Assembly (NCBI GenBank): GCA_028818995.1
Contig: JAPPMR010000958.1
Location: forward strand, 1-7,730
Length of the DNA stretch: 7,730 bases
Origin: Candidatus Poribacteria bacterium
GTDB taxonomy: Bacteria; Poribacteria; WGA-4E; WGA-3G
Reading direction: 5' to 3'
Below, one piece after another: positions 1-6,217 of this stretch (the first letter of the stretch is position 1; each line of letters begins with the position of its first letter). The position numbers and the translations under genes are program-made. The notes under the pieces are model-generated. The model saw only the letters and a program-made list of their open reading frames with translations. It was not told where the DNA came from and did no database searches.

Positions 1-2777
1 CCGGTATCTTTGGTAACACCATAAAGCATTGTACCATCAGCAGTCAAGCGTTCCATAACGAGATTCGTTCCCTCTGCATCGGTGACGGTATGCCAATGCC
101 TTCCATCATCTGATGTAATGATACCTGCGTCTGTTGCTACATACACGGTAGACCCAGCAAGCACAATATCATTAAAAGAGTTAACATGAAATGGCAGAGC
201 AGGTGTAAGATCAACCCAGTTATTTCCTTTATCAAACGATACGACAAGGTGACCATCCCGTTTCCCGACGTAGACGGTATTACCTGAAACTGCAAGTTTG
301 AGTTTTCTTTTGGCAATATCCAAAGTCAATTCAACGGTTTCTTCTTGTTCAGTGTCGTACCATTCTGGATCACCCAACTTCCACCGGAAGAGCTTATAGT
401 TATATTCAACGTAGAACGTGTCGTCGGTAACTGCAAACGCTCCGTGTAACCCCCTTTCTGTAAGGTCACTTCTAAGTTTACTTTTTGGTTGTGTAAACAG
501 TTTAAGAAACTGAGTTGCGCCAAGAGCTCTTCCTTCAGACATCAGTACCTCTAAGTTCAATGAATTAAAAGCTGGCATACCCTGAATCTGCACAAGCGTC
601 CTACCATCACTGGATAAGCGATAAATACGTGTATAATAACTGGGATATACATTTTCCTTACCCTTTGCATAAAGGACATTATCGTGCTTAATAATTTGGG
701 TGATATGCGGTGGTGTTTCACTGTTAGGTTCTGTCATTGGTATCGCTATTTGAACGGGTTTCCAGGAATTGCCGCCGTCATCGGTTTTTTGAATTTGATC
801 TCTGTATCCTGTTGCTAATTCCATTCTTGCATAGAGAGCAGCAGGTGGACTTTGATCTTTATCACTCTTTTTAAAAGCGATTAGATCATATATATTTTCT
901 TCCTCTTGCTTGATGTTCATCTTGTGCCATGATTCACCGAGATCAGTGGAATAATGGAGTCCGTTTTCACTACTGATATAAATAGTGTCCTTTTTCACTA
1001 TCGCAACTGGAGAACCACCTCCCATTGTCGGTGATGTGTTATGTGCTTGTGGACTCAGCCAGGTATCTCCACCGTCAATTGAACGCACCATCCCCTGTCC
1101 CATCGCTAAAAGCGTATCACCAACGGCAATAAGTTTTATATTAAGAAAATCAACATTTATATGCCAAGCATTTGTAGGTGTAATGTCTTGCCACGAATCC
1201 CCGAGATCCGTTGATCGAAATATTCCCCAAGTACGTTTCAATTTTTGAGAAACTTTCGAATCCCACCTTGCAGCAACATAGAGTTTTCTGTCGGTTGCTG
1301 CAGTTGAAATAACGTCGCCAATCGTGACTGGGAATTTCAAGCGTTTCCAACCGTCACCACTGTAACGGTAACAGCCATTGTTAGTTCCCGCAAAAATCGT
1401 GTTCTGGATCTCAAATAATGATTTGATTCTCCCCATCAACTCATCGCTTATGTTTTTCCATGTTTTGCCTTTGTCCTGAGACCGGAGAACATCACTCCCA
1501 GAAGTGACGTAAAACGCTTGTTTCGTTAGGACTAATTTGTACCTCCCCTTTTTCCAAGAATAGAGTAAATCCCAAGTTTCACCGTCATCATTTGAAGTTA
1601 AGAGTTCATTATTTGGCAAAAAGTACAAAGTATTGTTCCACTTGGATATAGAGGCTCCACCTCCAAAGGAAGTGAATTTGTCAATGTGGATTCGTTGCCA
1701 AGTGTTTTTTCCTGTTGCTAATTTGTAGACAGAAATATAACTCATAATTACATAGAGATCCCCATCAGGAGTAGCGTGTAGGTTATTTGCTGGGGCACCA
1801 CTAACTTGTTTTGCCTGAATCCACTTCTGTTTTTGATTAGACATGTCTTCTCCTTCCGCCTGCGTGGCGGTTAATAATATTTCATCGGGTTTCTGTCCGT
1901 TATTATCGCTTTCATCAAGTGCCTTTGAATTTCCAATCTGACGACGAATATCTGGCATCACCTCAAGATTTAGCACAATAGGCGTGTCAACAAGTTCAAC
2001 TGTCATCTCAGTCTGTGCATCTAATGTATAAGGCTGCTGAAAACGGAGTAATTGTTGACTACCTATTCCAAGCATAAACACAATTAAAATAGCACTTGTA
2101 GCAGCAATTGCCCACGGCACGAAAGGGTTGCTTACTGAAGGCGTAGGTTTTAGACGGGAAACTTCTTGCATGATGTTATCGGTTAGGTTCGGTGAAAGTT
2201 GGAAATAGTCGAGTGCTTCTTTAATCATCGTTTCCTCTTTCTTTAAACGGTTCCGCGCACGTTGCAGTCGACTCTTAATCGTTCCCGCAGATACTCCTAA
2301 GAACCTGCTAATCTCTTCGACTGTCATCTCACCGAGGTAGTGGAGTGTCATCACCGTACGTTCGCTCTCTTTCAACTTCGCGAGGAGTCTCTTGACCACT
2401 TCGCGTTGTGATTCAACTGCGGTTTTAACTCGTTCTTCTGCGACATGTCGGGAATAAGCATCTCTTTGTATCATGGTTGTCTCTGCGTCCTCCAACGGTT
2501 GTGTTCGTATCCGTTTTTTGCGGAGCCAAGCGTAGCATCGGCGCGTCGCAATCACATAGAGCCACCCAGAAAACTGGTTTGCGTCTTTCAGGGTGTGAAG
2601 TCTCTGATACACTTTCAGGAAGGTGTCCTGTGTAATCTCTTCGGCGATGTGGAAGTCTCCAATTTTTCGCCAAGCCAGCGCGTGAACCGGCTTTTGATAC
2701 TTTTTCACAAGCTCAGCGAAAGCGTTTTCATCACCAGCAAGAACTTGTTGAATCAGTTCAACATCGTCGTTTTTCAT
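1..2777 (-). CDS. Membrane-tethered ECF-type sigma factor with C-terminal Asp-box/BNR beta-propeller (3' end outside window)
   Basis: I translated this frame codon by codon: it stays open for 925 codons with no stop and runs off the left edge, so the C-terminus is missing. The ATG (MKNDDVELIQ) follows GGAGG by 6 bases. Residues about 20-88 are sigma region 2 (ITQDTFL, GWLYVIATRRC). Residues about 127-182 are region 4 with its helix-turn-helix (EEISRFLGVS, TIKSRLQRARNRLKKEE). One membrane helix spans about 219-243, with basic residues on the N-terminal side, so the sigma domain should be cytoplasmic and the rest outside. From about residue 330 the protein is beta-propeller, with Asp-box motifs ending in Trp at 402, 440, 529, 573, 617, 672, 854 and 895 (for example STDLGDSW, SIDGGDTW) and a degenerate one near 477. 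Asp-box repeats occur in sialidases, sortilin/Vps10-like and Ycf48-like propellers; they mark the fold, not a ligand. Membrane-held, signal-dependent transcription control is inference. Confidence 0.9.
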   Translation of the reverse strand, partial: MKNDDVELIQQVLAGDENAFAELVKKYQKPVHALAWRKIGDFHIAEEITQDTFLKVYQRLHTLKDANQFSGWLYVIATRRCYAWLRKKRIRTQPLEDAETTMIQRDAYSRHVAEERVKTAVESQREVVKRLLAKLKESERTVMTLHYLGEMTVEEISRFLGVSAGTIKSRLQRARNRLKKEETMIKEALDYFQLSPNLTDNIMQEVSRLKPTPSVSNPFVPWAIAATSAILIVFMLGIGSQQLLRFQQPYTLDAQTEMTVELVDTPIVLNLEVMPDIRRQIGNSKALDESDNNGQKPDEILLTATQAEGEDMSNQKQKWIQAKQVSGAPANNLHATPDGDLYVIMSYISVYKLATGKNTWQRIHIDKFTSFGGGASISKWNNTLYFLPNNELLTSNDDGETWDLLYSWKKGRYKLVLTKQAFYVTSGSDVLRSQDKGKTWKNISDELMGRIKSLFEIQNTIFAGTNNGCYRYSGDGWKRLKFPVTIGDVISTAATDRKLYVAARWDSKVSQKLKRTWGIFRSTDLGDSWQDITPTNAWHINVDFLNIKLIAVGDTLLAMGQGMVRSIDGGDTWLSPQAHNTSPTMGGGSPVAIVKKDTIYISSENGLHYSTDLGESWHKMNIKQEEENIYDLIAFKKSDKDQSPPAALYARMELATGYRDQIQKTDDGGNSWKPVQIAIPMTEPNSETPPHITQIIKHDNVLYAKGKENVYPSYYTRIYRLSSDGRTLVQIQGMPAFNSLNLEVLMSEGRALGATQFLKLFTQPKSKLRSDLTERGLHGAFAVTDDTFYVEYNYKLFRWKLGDPEWYDTEQEETVELTLDIAKRKLKLAVSGNTVYVGKRDGHLVVSFDKGNNWVDLTPALPFHVNSFNDIVLAGSTVYVATDAGIITSDDGRHWHTVTDAEGTNLVMERLTADGTMLYGVTKDT

Positions 2778-2783
2778 CGGGTG

Positions 2784-2788
2784 CCTCC
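2784..2788 (-). promoter_or_regulatory. Ribosome binding site of the BNR-propeller sigma gene
   Basis: Reads GGAGG on the minus strand, 6 bases before the ATG at 2777. The same spacing is found in both paralogues, which fixes MKNDD as the N-terminus. Confidence 0.8.
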
Positions 2789-2798
2789 AGAAAGAATA

Positions 2799-2821
2799 GG
2801 TTCAATTTTTCATACTGAACC
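2799..2821 (-). repeat. Small inverted repeat in the leader of the BNR-propeller sigma gene
   Basis: GGTTCA (2799-2804) and TGAACC (2816-2821) are perfect 6-base arms around an 11-base loop, ending about 10 bases before the ribosome site. The WD40 gene leader does not keep this pairing, so it may be incidental. Confidence 0.35.
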
Positions 2822-2826
2822 CTTGT

Positions 2827-2853
2827 GACGCGACTTAGGAGGAAAACGGTTGC
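2827..2853 (-). promoter_or_regulatory. Candidate second, ECF-type promoter in the leader of the BNR-propeller sigma gene
   Basis: Minus strand GCAACC (2853-2848), 17 bases, then CGTC (2830-2827) inside CGCGTCACAAG. ECF promoters often combine an AAC-containing -35 element with a CGTC-type -10 element at 16-17 bases. The CGCGTCACAAG string is identical in the WD40 gene leader while the sequence around it has diverged. Autoregulation by one of these sigma factors is an inference. Confidence 0.4.
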
Positions 2854-2881
2854 ATAATTCTGCATGTTTTAATGGGATGGT
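2851..2881 (-). repeat. Duplicated 31-base leader block, copy 1 (with near-palindrome)
   Basis: This block matches 6086-6116 at 30 of 31 positions. It begins, on the plus strand, with TGCATAATTCTGCA, a 14-base inverted repeat with one mismatched pair, and ends GGGATGGT. It lies between the housekeeping -10 box and the ECF-like element, 74 bases before the start codon in both genes. It could be an operator for a dimeric regulator or part of a structured leader. Confidence 0.75.
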
Positions 2882-2899
2882 CTAATGTGTAGGAATATT

Positions 2900-2927
2900 A
2901 TTTTAGCAGATTAGGACCGTTTGTCAA
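2900..2927 (-). promoter_or_regulatory. Housekeeping (sigma-70-like) promoter of the BNR-propeller sigma gene
   Basis: On the minus strand the -35 box is a perfect TTGACA (2927-2922) and the -10 box is TAAAAT (2905-2900), with a 16-base spacer. The -10 box sits 123 bases before the start codon, exactly as in the WD40 paralogue, while the sequence between the boxes has diverged. That pattern supports function. Predicted 5' leader of roughly 115 bases. Confidence 0.68.
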
Positions 2928-2988
2928 GATGTAGGAATTACTTGGACAGGTTGTCACAGAGGTTTTGTTTGGAAGTTTATCAGATATA

Positions 2989-3005
2989 AACACCTCAGAA
3001 CACCT
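2989..3005. repeat. Two AACACCT direct repeats one helical turn apart
   Basis: AACACCT at 2989-2995 and 2999-3005, period 10 bases, about 60 bases upstream of the -35 box of the BNR-propeller sigma gene. Direct repeats phased at one turn are typical of activator sites, but the motif is short and there is no second example in the window. Confidence 0.3.
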
Positions 3006-3014
3006 TTAATAAAG

Positions 3015-3048
3015 AATAACAGACACGATCAAGGATGAGAATGTTATT
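3015..3048 (-). terminator. Weak candidate terminator after the WD40 sigma gene
   Basis: AATAACA (3015-3021) and TGTTATT (3042-3048) are perfect 7-base arms, about 15 bases after the stop codon in the direction of transcription. The stem is AT-rich and the loop is 20 bases. It is followed on the minus strand by a T-rich but interrupted stretch (CTTTATTAAAGG). It lacks the GC-rich stem and clean U-run of a good rho-independent terminator. Confidence 0.22.
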
Positions 3049-3063
3049 GGAAAAATAGTTTCT

Positions 3064-6012
3064 TTAGTCAGAAATACTCCATAGGAATATGGCACCGTCA
3101 ATACTGCCACTGGCGAGCATTTTGCCATCTGGCGAAAAAGATAGAGCATTTACTCGATTGATATGTCCTTTGAAGGTCGTTAATTCGTTGCCGGTAGAAA
3201 TATTCCACAACCGAATTGTACCATCCGTACTCCCACTCGCAAGAATTTTGCTATCAGTGGAAAATGCCAAAACGGTCGCAGAATCATTTTGTCCTTTAAA
3301 AGGTGCCAGTTGTGTGCCAGTCCCAACATCCCACAGTTGGATGCTAACAGAATTGTTGATGCTTGCCAGAATTTTGCTATCCATAGAAAACACTAAGGCA
3401 TTGGTTTTACCTGAAGTGAGACTTAACATCTGGGTTCCAGTACTTGTATCCCACAGGCGGATTATTCCGTCGTCACTTCCACTCGCGATCATTTTACCGT
3501 TGGGAGTGAATGCCAATGCGTTAATTTTATCAGTATGTCCCTTGAGAGTGAAGTGCAATTGACGGCGCGGATCCTCCCATACCTCCCATAGGAGTACGGT
3601 GAATCTATAATCTTTAGTAACTTCTTTCGAATTTAGAACAGTGGCAATCATATAACCATCTTGAGAAAATATGACTGGCTTCGTCGTTGAGGTAGCCTTT
3701 CCTGAACGTATTTGTCCTGATAGATCTGGTATTTCTCCTCGTGTGATTCCAACTTGAAAATTAGACAATTTATCTCCAGTATGTGTATCCCACACGCTCA
3801 ACATGCCAAGTACACTCTCCTTGACAAACACATCACGGGTTTCATTCGCAAACACACGGGTTTCTTTCGTAAACGTAAACGCTTTGGCACTGGTCACTGA
3901 GCTACCATCAGGTGAAAATACTAAAACAGCGTATTCATTAGTGTTTACACGTTTAGAAAGTTCCAAATAGGTAAGCGAGTCCAATAACTGAATATTAGTA
4001 AGTTGGGTAAAGGTAAGCGAGTCCAATAATCGAATTGCCGAACCCTGCCTGACTGCTAATATCTTGCTATCTGGTGAGAACGTTAATACGCCAGGCGCTG
4101 GTATATGTCCTGTTGGAAAAGAAAACAACACTTCACCGGTATTAACATCCCATACTTGGATTTCACCGTTCCAGTACGCCCCCGCAACTGTCTTAGAATC
4201 TGGTGAAAATGCCAATTCCTGAATTGCGCCATCTATCTTTCCACTAAGTGTCGTGCAAAGTGTTTTAGTCGCAACATGCCATAACTCAATTTCACCGCCC
4301 CGCGTCTGACAGGCCAAGGTTTTACCATCTTTAGAGAACGTAAGGATTCCCCGAAGGCTTGGATTATGAGTTAACGTTTTTAGCAAATTTCCGGTAGTTA
4401 CATCCCATAAACGGAGTGGAGCATTAGAATAATCAGCAGAAGCAAGAAGAGTACCATCTGGTGAAAATGCCAACTGAGAGATACGATCTTTATGGTCTTC
4501 AAGTGTTTTCAAGTGCCGTCCGGTCATAGCATCCTCCAACCAAATTTTACCAAACACATCCCCAACTGCAAAAATGCCTTTGTTGTCAACATTGCTAAGG
4601 TATAAGTCTGCAGCTATAACTTCATGTCCCATAATGTATTTCGGTATTCCTCTTAAATCACTTGAGTGTGCAGGACGGAAGTCCTTTTTTACGCCAGTGG
4701 TAATATCCCATAAACGAACTGAACCGTCGTAATTTTCAGAGAGAAGGGTTTTGCCATCGTCAACAATACTTAGTGCTTTTATCAAAACCCCCTCTTTTTT
4801 AAAAGTCTTTAAAAGTTTTCCAGTAGTTGTATCCCACAGTAAGATTTTACTAGTCAATCCAGTTGCTAATGTTTTACCATCGGGAGAGAACGCCACTTTC
4901 CCTATGCGTGAGGTATGATTATGATCAGTTAGCAGTGCAAGTTCAGTGCCAGTGTGAACATCATATATCCAAACCCCTGTAGTACTGCCCACTGCAATTC
5001 GAGTTCCGTCTGGTGAAAAACTTATGCCATATATGCGTCCTTTGGCGAGGCGTGCTGTCGCCTTTTCCGGTAAATTCCACTGAGTGTAGTCACCTTTTTT
5101 ATTTAAAGCCTGATTCGCTTCCTTTTCATTACCATCGCCTCTACCGCCTGTATCGGAATGCTCCACTAATTGGTTTTGAACGTCCAGTTTTACCTCAACA
5201 TTTTGGGCAATAGGCATGTCAATGAGTTCAATTGTTCTTTCGGATTGCGCATCTAAACTATAAGGTTGCTGAAAATTTGCTAAGTATTGACTCCCTATAC
5301 CAAGCATTAGCACAATCATAACTGTACTTGCAGCACCTATCACCCACGGGAGCAAAGGTTTGCTGCCGGAAGGTGCAGCAGGTTTTAGGCGATTGACCTC
5401 TCGCATAATGTTATCAGTTAAGTTTGGTGAAATTTGGAAATTGCTAATTGCTTCTCGGATCATTGGTTCCTCCTTTTTCAAGCGGTTCCGTGCGCGGCGA
5501 AGTCTACTTTTAATCGTATTTGCGGATACACCTAAAAACTCGCTCATCTCCTCACATGTCATCTCACCAAAGTAATGAAGTGTGATGACGGTGCGATCAC
5601 TTTCCTGCAACGTCTCAAGCAATTTTTTGACGACTTCCTGCTGTTCTTTGTCAACAGTTTTCGCCTGTTCCTCAGCAACATGTCTTGAATAAGCATCTTT
5701 GTTTGTTGCTGGTGTCCCTACATTTTCCAGTACTTGTTTCTGCAGACGCTTTTTGCGGAACCATGCAAGACATCGACGTGTCGCAATAACATATAGCCAC
5801 CCTGCAAACCGCTGCGGTTCTTTGAGCGTGTGAAGTCTTTGGTAGGCTTTGAGGAAAGTGTCCTGCGTAATATCTTCTGCGGTGTGAAAATCGCCTACTT
5901 TCCGCCAAGCGAGCGCGTGGACCTGCTTTTGATATTTCTTCACTAATTCGGAGAAGGCGTTGTTATCGCCTGCAAGTGTGCGTTGAATCAGTTCAGCGTC
6001 ATCGCTTTTCAT
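3064..6012 (-). CDS. Membrane-tethered ECF-type sigma factor with fourteen C-terminal WD40 repeats
   Basis: The product has 982 residues. I chose the ATG at 6012 (MKSDD) because GGAGG lies 6 bases upstream and the paralogues start the same way; an in-frame TTG at 6027 has no such support. Sigma region 2 is at about 20-88 (VHALAWRKVGDF, ITQDTFL, GWLYVIATRRC) and region 4 at about 127-182 (MTCEEMSEFLGVS, TIKSRLRRARNRLKKEE). A linker (FQISPNLTDNIM) leads to one membrane helix at about 219-243 beginning LLPW, then a conserved segment (FQQPYSLDAQSE). From about residue 323 to the end I count fourteen WD40-type blades, most with the FSPDGK..A and LWD..TG signatures, enough for two seven-bladed propellers. 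Blades 8-10 are degenerate and carry insertions with internal repeats. Positive charge before the helix suggests the propellers face outward. WD40 propellers usually bind proteins; the ligand here is unknown. It may act as a sensor-regulated sigma factor. Confidence 0.93.
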   Translation of the reverse strand: MKSDDAELIQRTLAGDNNAFSELVKKYQKQVHALAWRKVGDFHTAEDITQDTFLKAYQRLHTLKEPQRFAGWLYVIATRRCLAWFRKKRLQKQVLENVGTPATNKDAYSRHVAEEQAKTVDKEQQEVVKKLLETLQESDRTVITLHYFGEMTCEEMSEFLGVSANTIKSRLRRARNRLKKEEPMIREAISNFQISPNLTDNIMREVNRLKPAAPSGSKPLLPWVIGAASTVMIVLMLGIGSQYLANFQQPYSLDAQSERTIELIDMPIAQNVEVKLDVQNQLVEHSDTGGRGDGNEKEANQALNKKGDYTQWNLPEKATARLAKGRIYGISFSPDGTRIAVGSTTGVWIYDVHTGTELALLTDHNHTSRIGKVAFSPDGKTLATGLTSKILLWDTTTGKLLKTFKKEGVLIKALSIVDDGKTLLSENYDGSVRLWDITTGVKKDFRPAHSSDLRGIPKYIMGHEVIAADLYLSNVDNKGIFAVGDVFGKIWLEDAMTGRHLKTLEDHKDRISQLAFSPDGTLLASADYSNAPLRLWDVTTGNLLKTLTHNPSLRGILTFSKDGKTLACQTRGGEIELWHVATKTLCTTLSGKIDGAIQELAFSPDSKTVAGAYWNGEIQVWDVNTGEVLFSFPTGHIPAPGVLTFSPDSKILAVRQGSAIRLLDSLTFTQLTNIQLLDSLTYLELSKRVNTNEYAVLVFSPDGSSVTSAKAFTFTKETRVFANETRDVFVKESVLGMLSVWDTHTGDKLSNFQVGITRGEIPDLSGQIRSGKATSTTKPVIFSQDGYMIATVLNSKEVTKDYRFTVLLWEVWEDPRRQLHFTLKGHTDKINALAFTPNGKMIASGSDDGIIRLWDTSTGTQMLSLTSGKTNALVFSMDSKILASINNSVSIQLWDVGTGTQLAPFKGQNDSATVLAFSTDSKILASGSTDGTIRLWNISTGNELTTFKGHINRVNALSFSPDGKMLASGSIDGAIFLWSISD
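3834..3875 (-). repeat. 21-base in-frame tandem repeat inside the WD40 domain
   Basis: CACGGGTTTC recurs at 3834 and 3855, a 21-base (7-codon) period. In protein it gives ETRVFAN, ETRDVFV and a decayed third unit, KESVLGM, forming an insertion within blade 9. It lies close to the 42-base duplication, which suggests this part of the propeller expands by slippage or unequal exchange. Confidence 0.65.
3952..4035 (-). repeat. 42-base in-frame tandem duplication inside the WD40 domain
   Basis: Two adjacent 42-base units (3952-3993 and 3994-4035) agree at 33 of 42 positions, including an identical 18-base core, GGTAAGCGAGTCCAATAA, at 3970 and 4012. In protein they read IRLLDSLTFTQLTN followed by IQLLDSLTYLELSK, two 14-residue copies at the outer edge of blade 8. 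The duplication keeps the frame and lengthens the loop between blades 8 and 9. Confidence 0.85.
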
Positions 6013-6018
6013 CGGTAA

Positions 6019-6023
6019 CCTCC
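6019..6023 (-). promoter_or_regulatory. Ribosome binding site of the WD40 sigma gene
   Basis: Reads GGAGG on the minus strand, 6 bases before the ATG at 6012. It decides the start against the in-frame TTG at 6027, which lies upstream of it. Confidence 0.82.
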
Positions 6024-6062
6024 GCAAAAGAATAATTCCAACAATTCATATCAACATCTTGT

Positions 6063-6088
6063 GACGCGTGAAACAACAAAACGGGTGC
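6063..6088 (-). promoter_or_regulatory. Candidate second, ECF-type promoter in the leader of the WD40 sigma gene
   Basis: Minus strand GCACCC (6088-6083), 16 bases, then CGTC (6066-6063) in CGCGTCACAAG. It is the counterpart of the element at 2827-2853. The -35-like half has C in place of the middle A of AAC, so this copy is the weaker match. The string could instead be a shared RNA element or operator. Confidence 0.38.
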
Positions 6089-6116
6089 ATAATTCTGCAT
6101 GTTTTAGTGGGATGGT
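6086..6116 (-). repeat. Duplicated 31-base leader block, copy 2 (with near-palindrome)
   Basis: Counterpart of 2851-2881, differing at one position (G at 6107 against A at 2872). It has the same distances to the housekeeping -35 box (71 bases) and to the start codon (74 bases). No copy is present upstream of the gene starting at 7531. Confidence 0.75.
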
Positions 6117-6134
6117 GAGATACTATGGAGTACT

Positions 6135-6162
6135 ATTCTACCAAATGAGGTGGATATGTCAA
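6135..6162 (-). promoter_or_regulatory. Housekeeping (sigma-70-like) promoter of the WD40 sigma gene
   Basis: On the minus strand the -35 box is a perfect TTGACA (6162-6157) and the -10 box is TAGAAT (6140-6135), with a 16-base spacer. The -35 box is embedded in an 11-base string, ACATCTTGACA, also found at 2932-2922 upstream of the BNR gene. It lies about 55 bases after the stop of the preceding gene, so the WD40 gene is probably transcribed independently. Confidence 0.7.
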
Positions 6163-6217
6163 GATGTGAGTTTTTGGAGGATAGGTTAGGTGGGAAAATG
6201 TTCCAGTTTTTGGCAAA

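Noticed and set aside
2425..2673. Minus-strand short frames inside the sigma modules (also 5672-5908)
   Set aside because: Both are the same alternative frame of homologous sigma codons, so their similarity to each other simply reflects the paralogy.
2445..2828. Plus-strand open frame of 127 codons opposite the sigma module and leader of the BNR gene
   Set aside because: Antisense to a conserved sigma domain and without any recognisable domain; the minus strand explains the sequence fully.
3089..3562. Plus-strand open frame of 157 codons antisense to the WD40 blades
   Set aside because: Its sequence is the reverse reading of repeated WD40 codons (recurring LPLA.ILP pattern), it has no ribosome site, and the minus-strand protein is unambiguous.
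3100..5040. Regularly recurring short motifs that might suggest a CRISPR-like array
   Set aside because: They are WD40 blade codons at protein-repeat spacing, divergent in sequence, with no conserved repeat and unique spacer structure.
6013..6027. TTG at 6027 as the start of the WD40 sigma gene (and TTG at 7543 for the short sigma gene)
   Set aside because: In each case the ribosome site lies at or downstream of the TTG, and all three paralogues align from the ATG of MK[NS]DD.
6193..6204. GGAA-AATG-TTCC hairpin after the short sigma gene as a terminator
   Set aside because: Only four base pairs and no T-run follows on the minus strand.
6169..6213. Direct repeat AGTTTTTGG at 6169 and 6205
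   Set aside because: Short, T-rich and straddling the end region of the preceding gene; likely chance.
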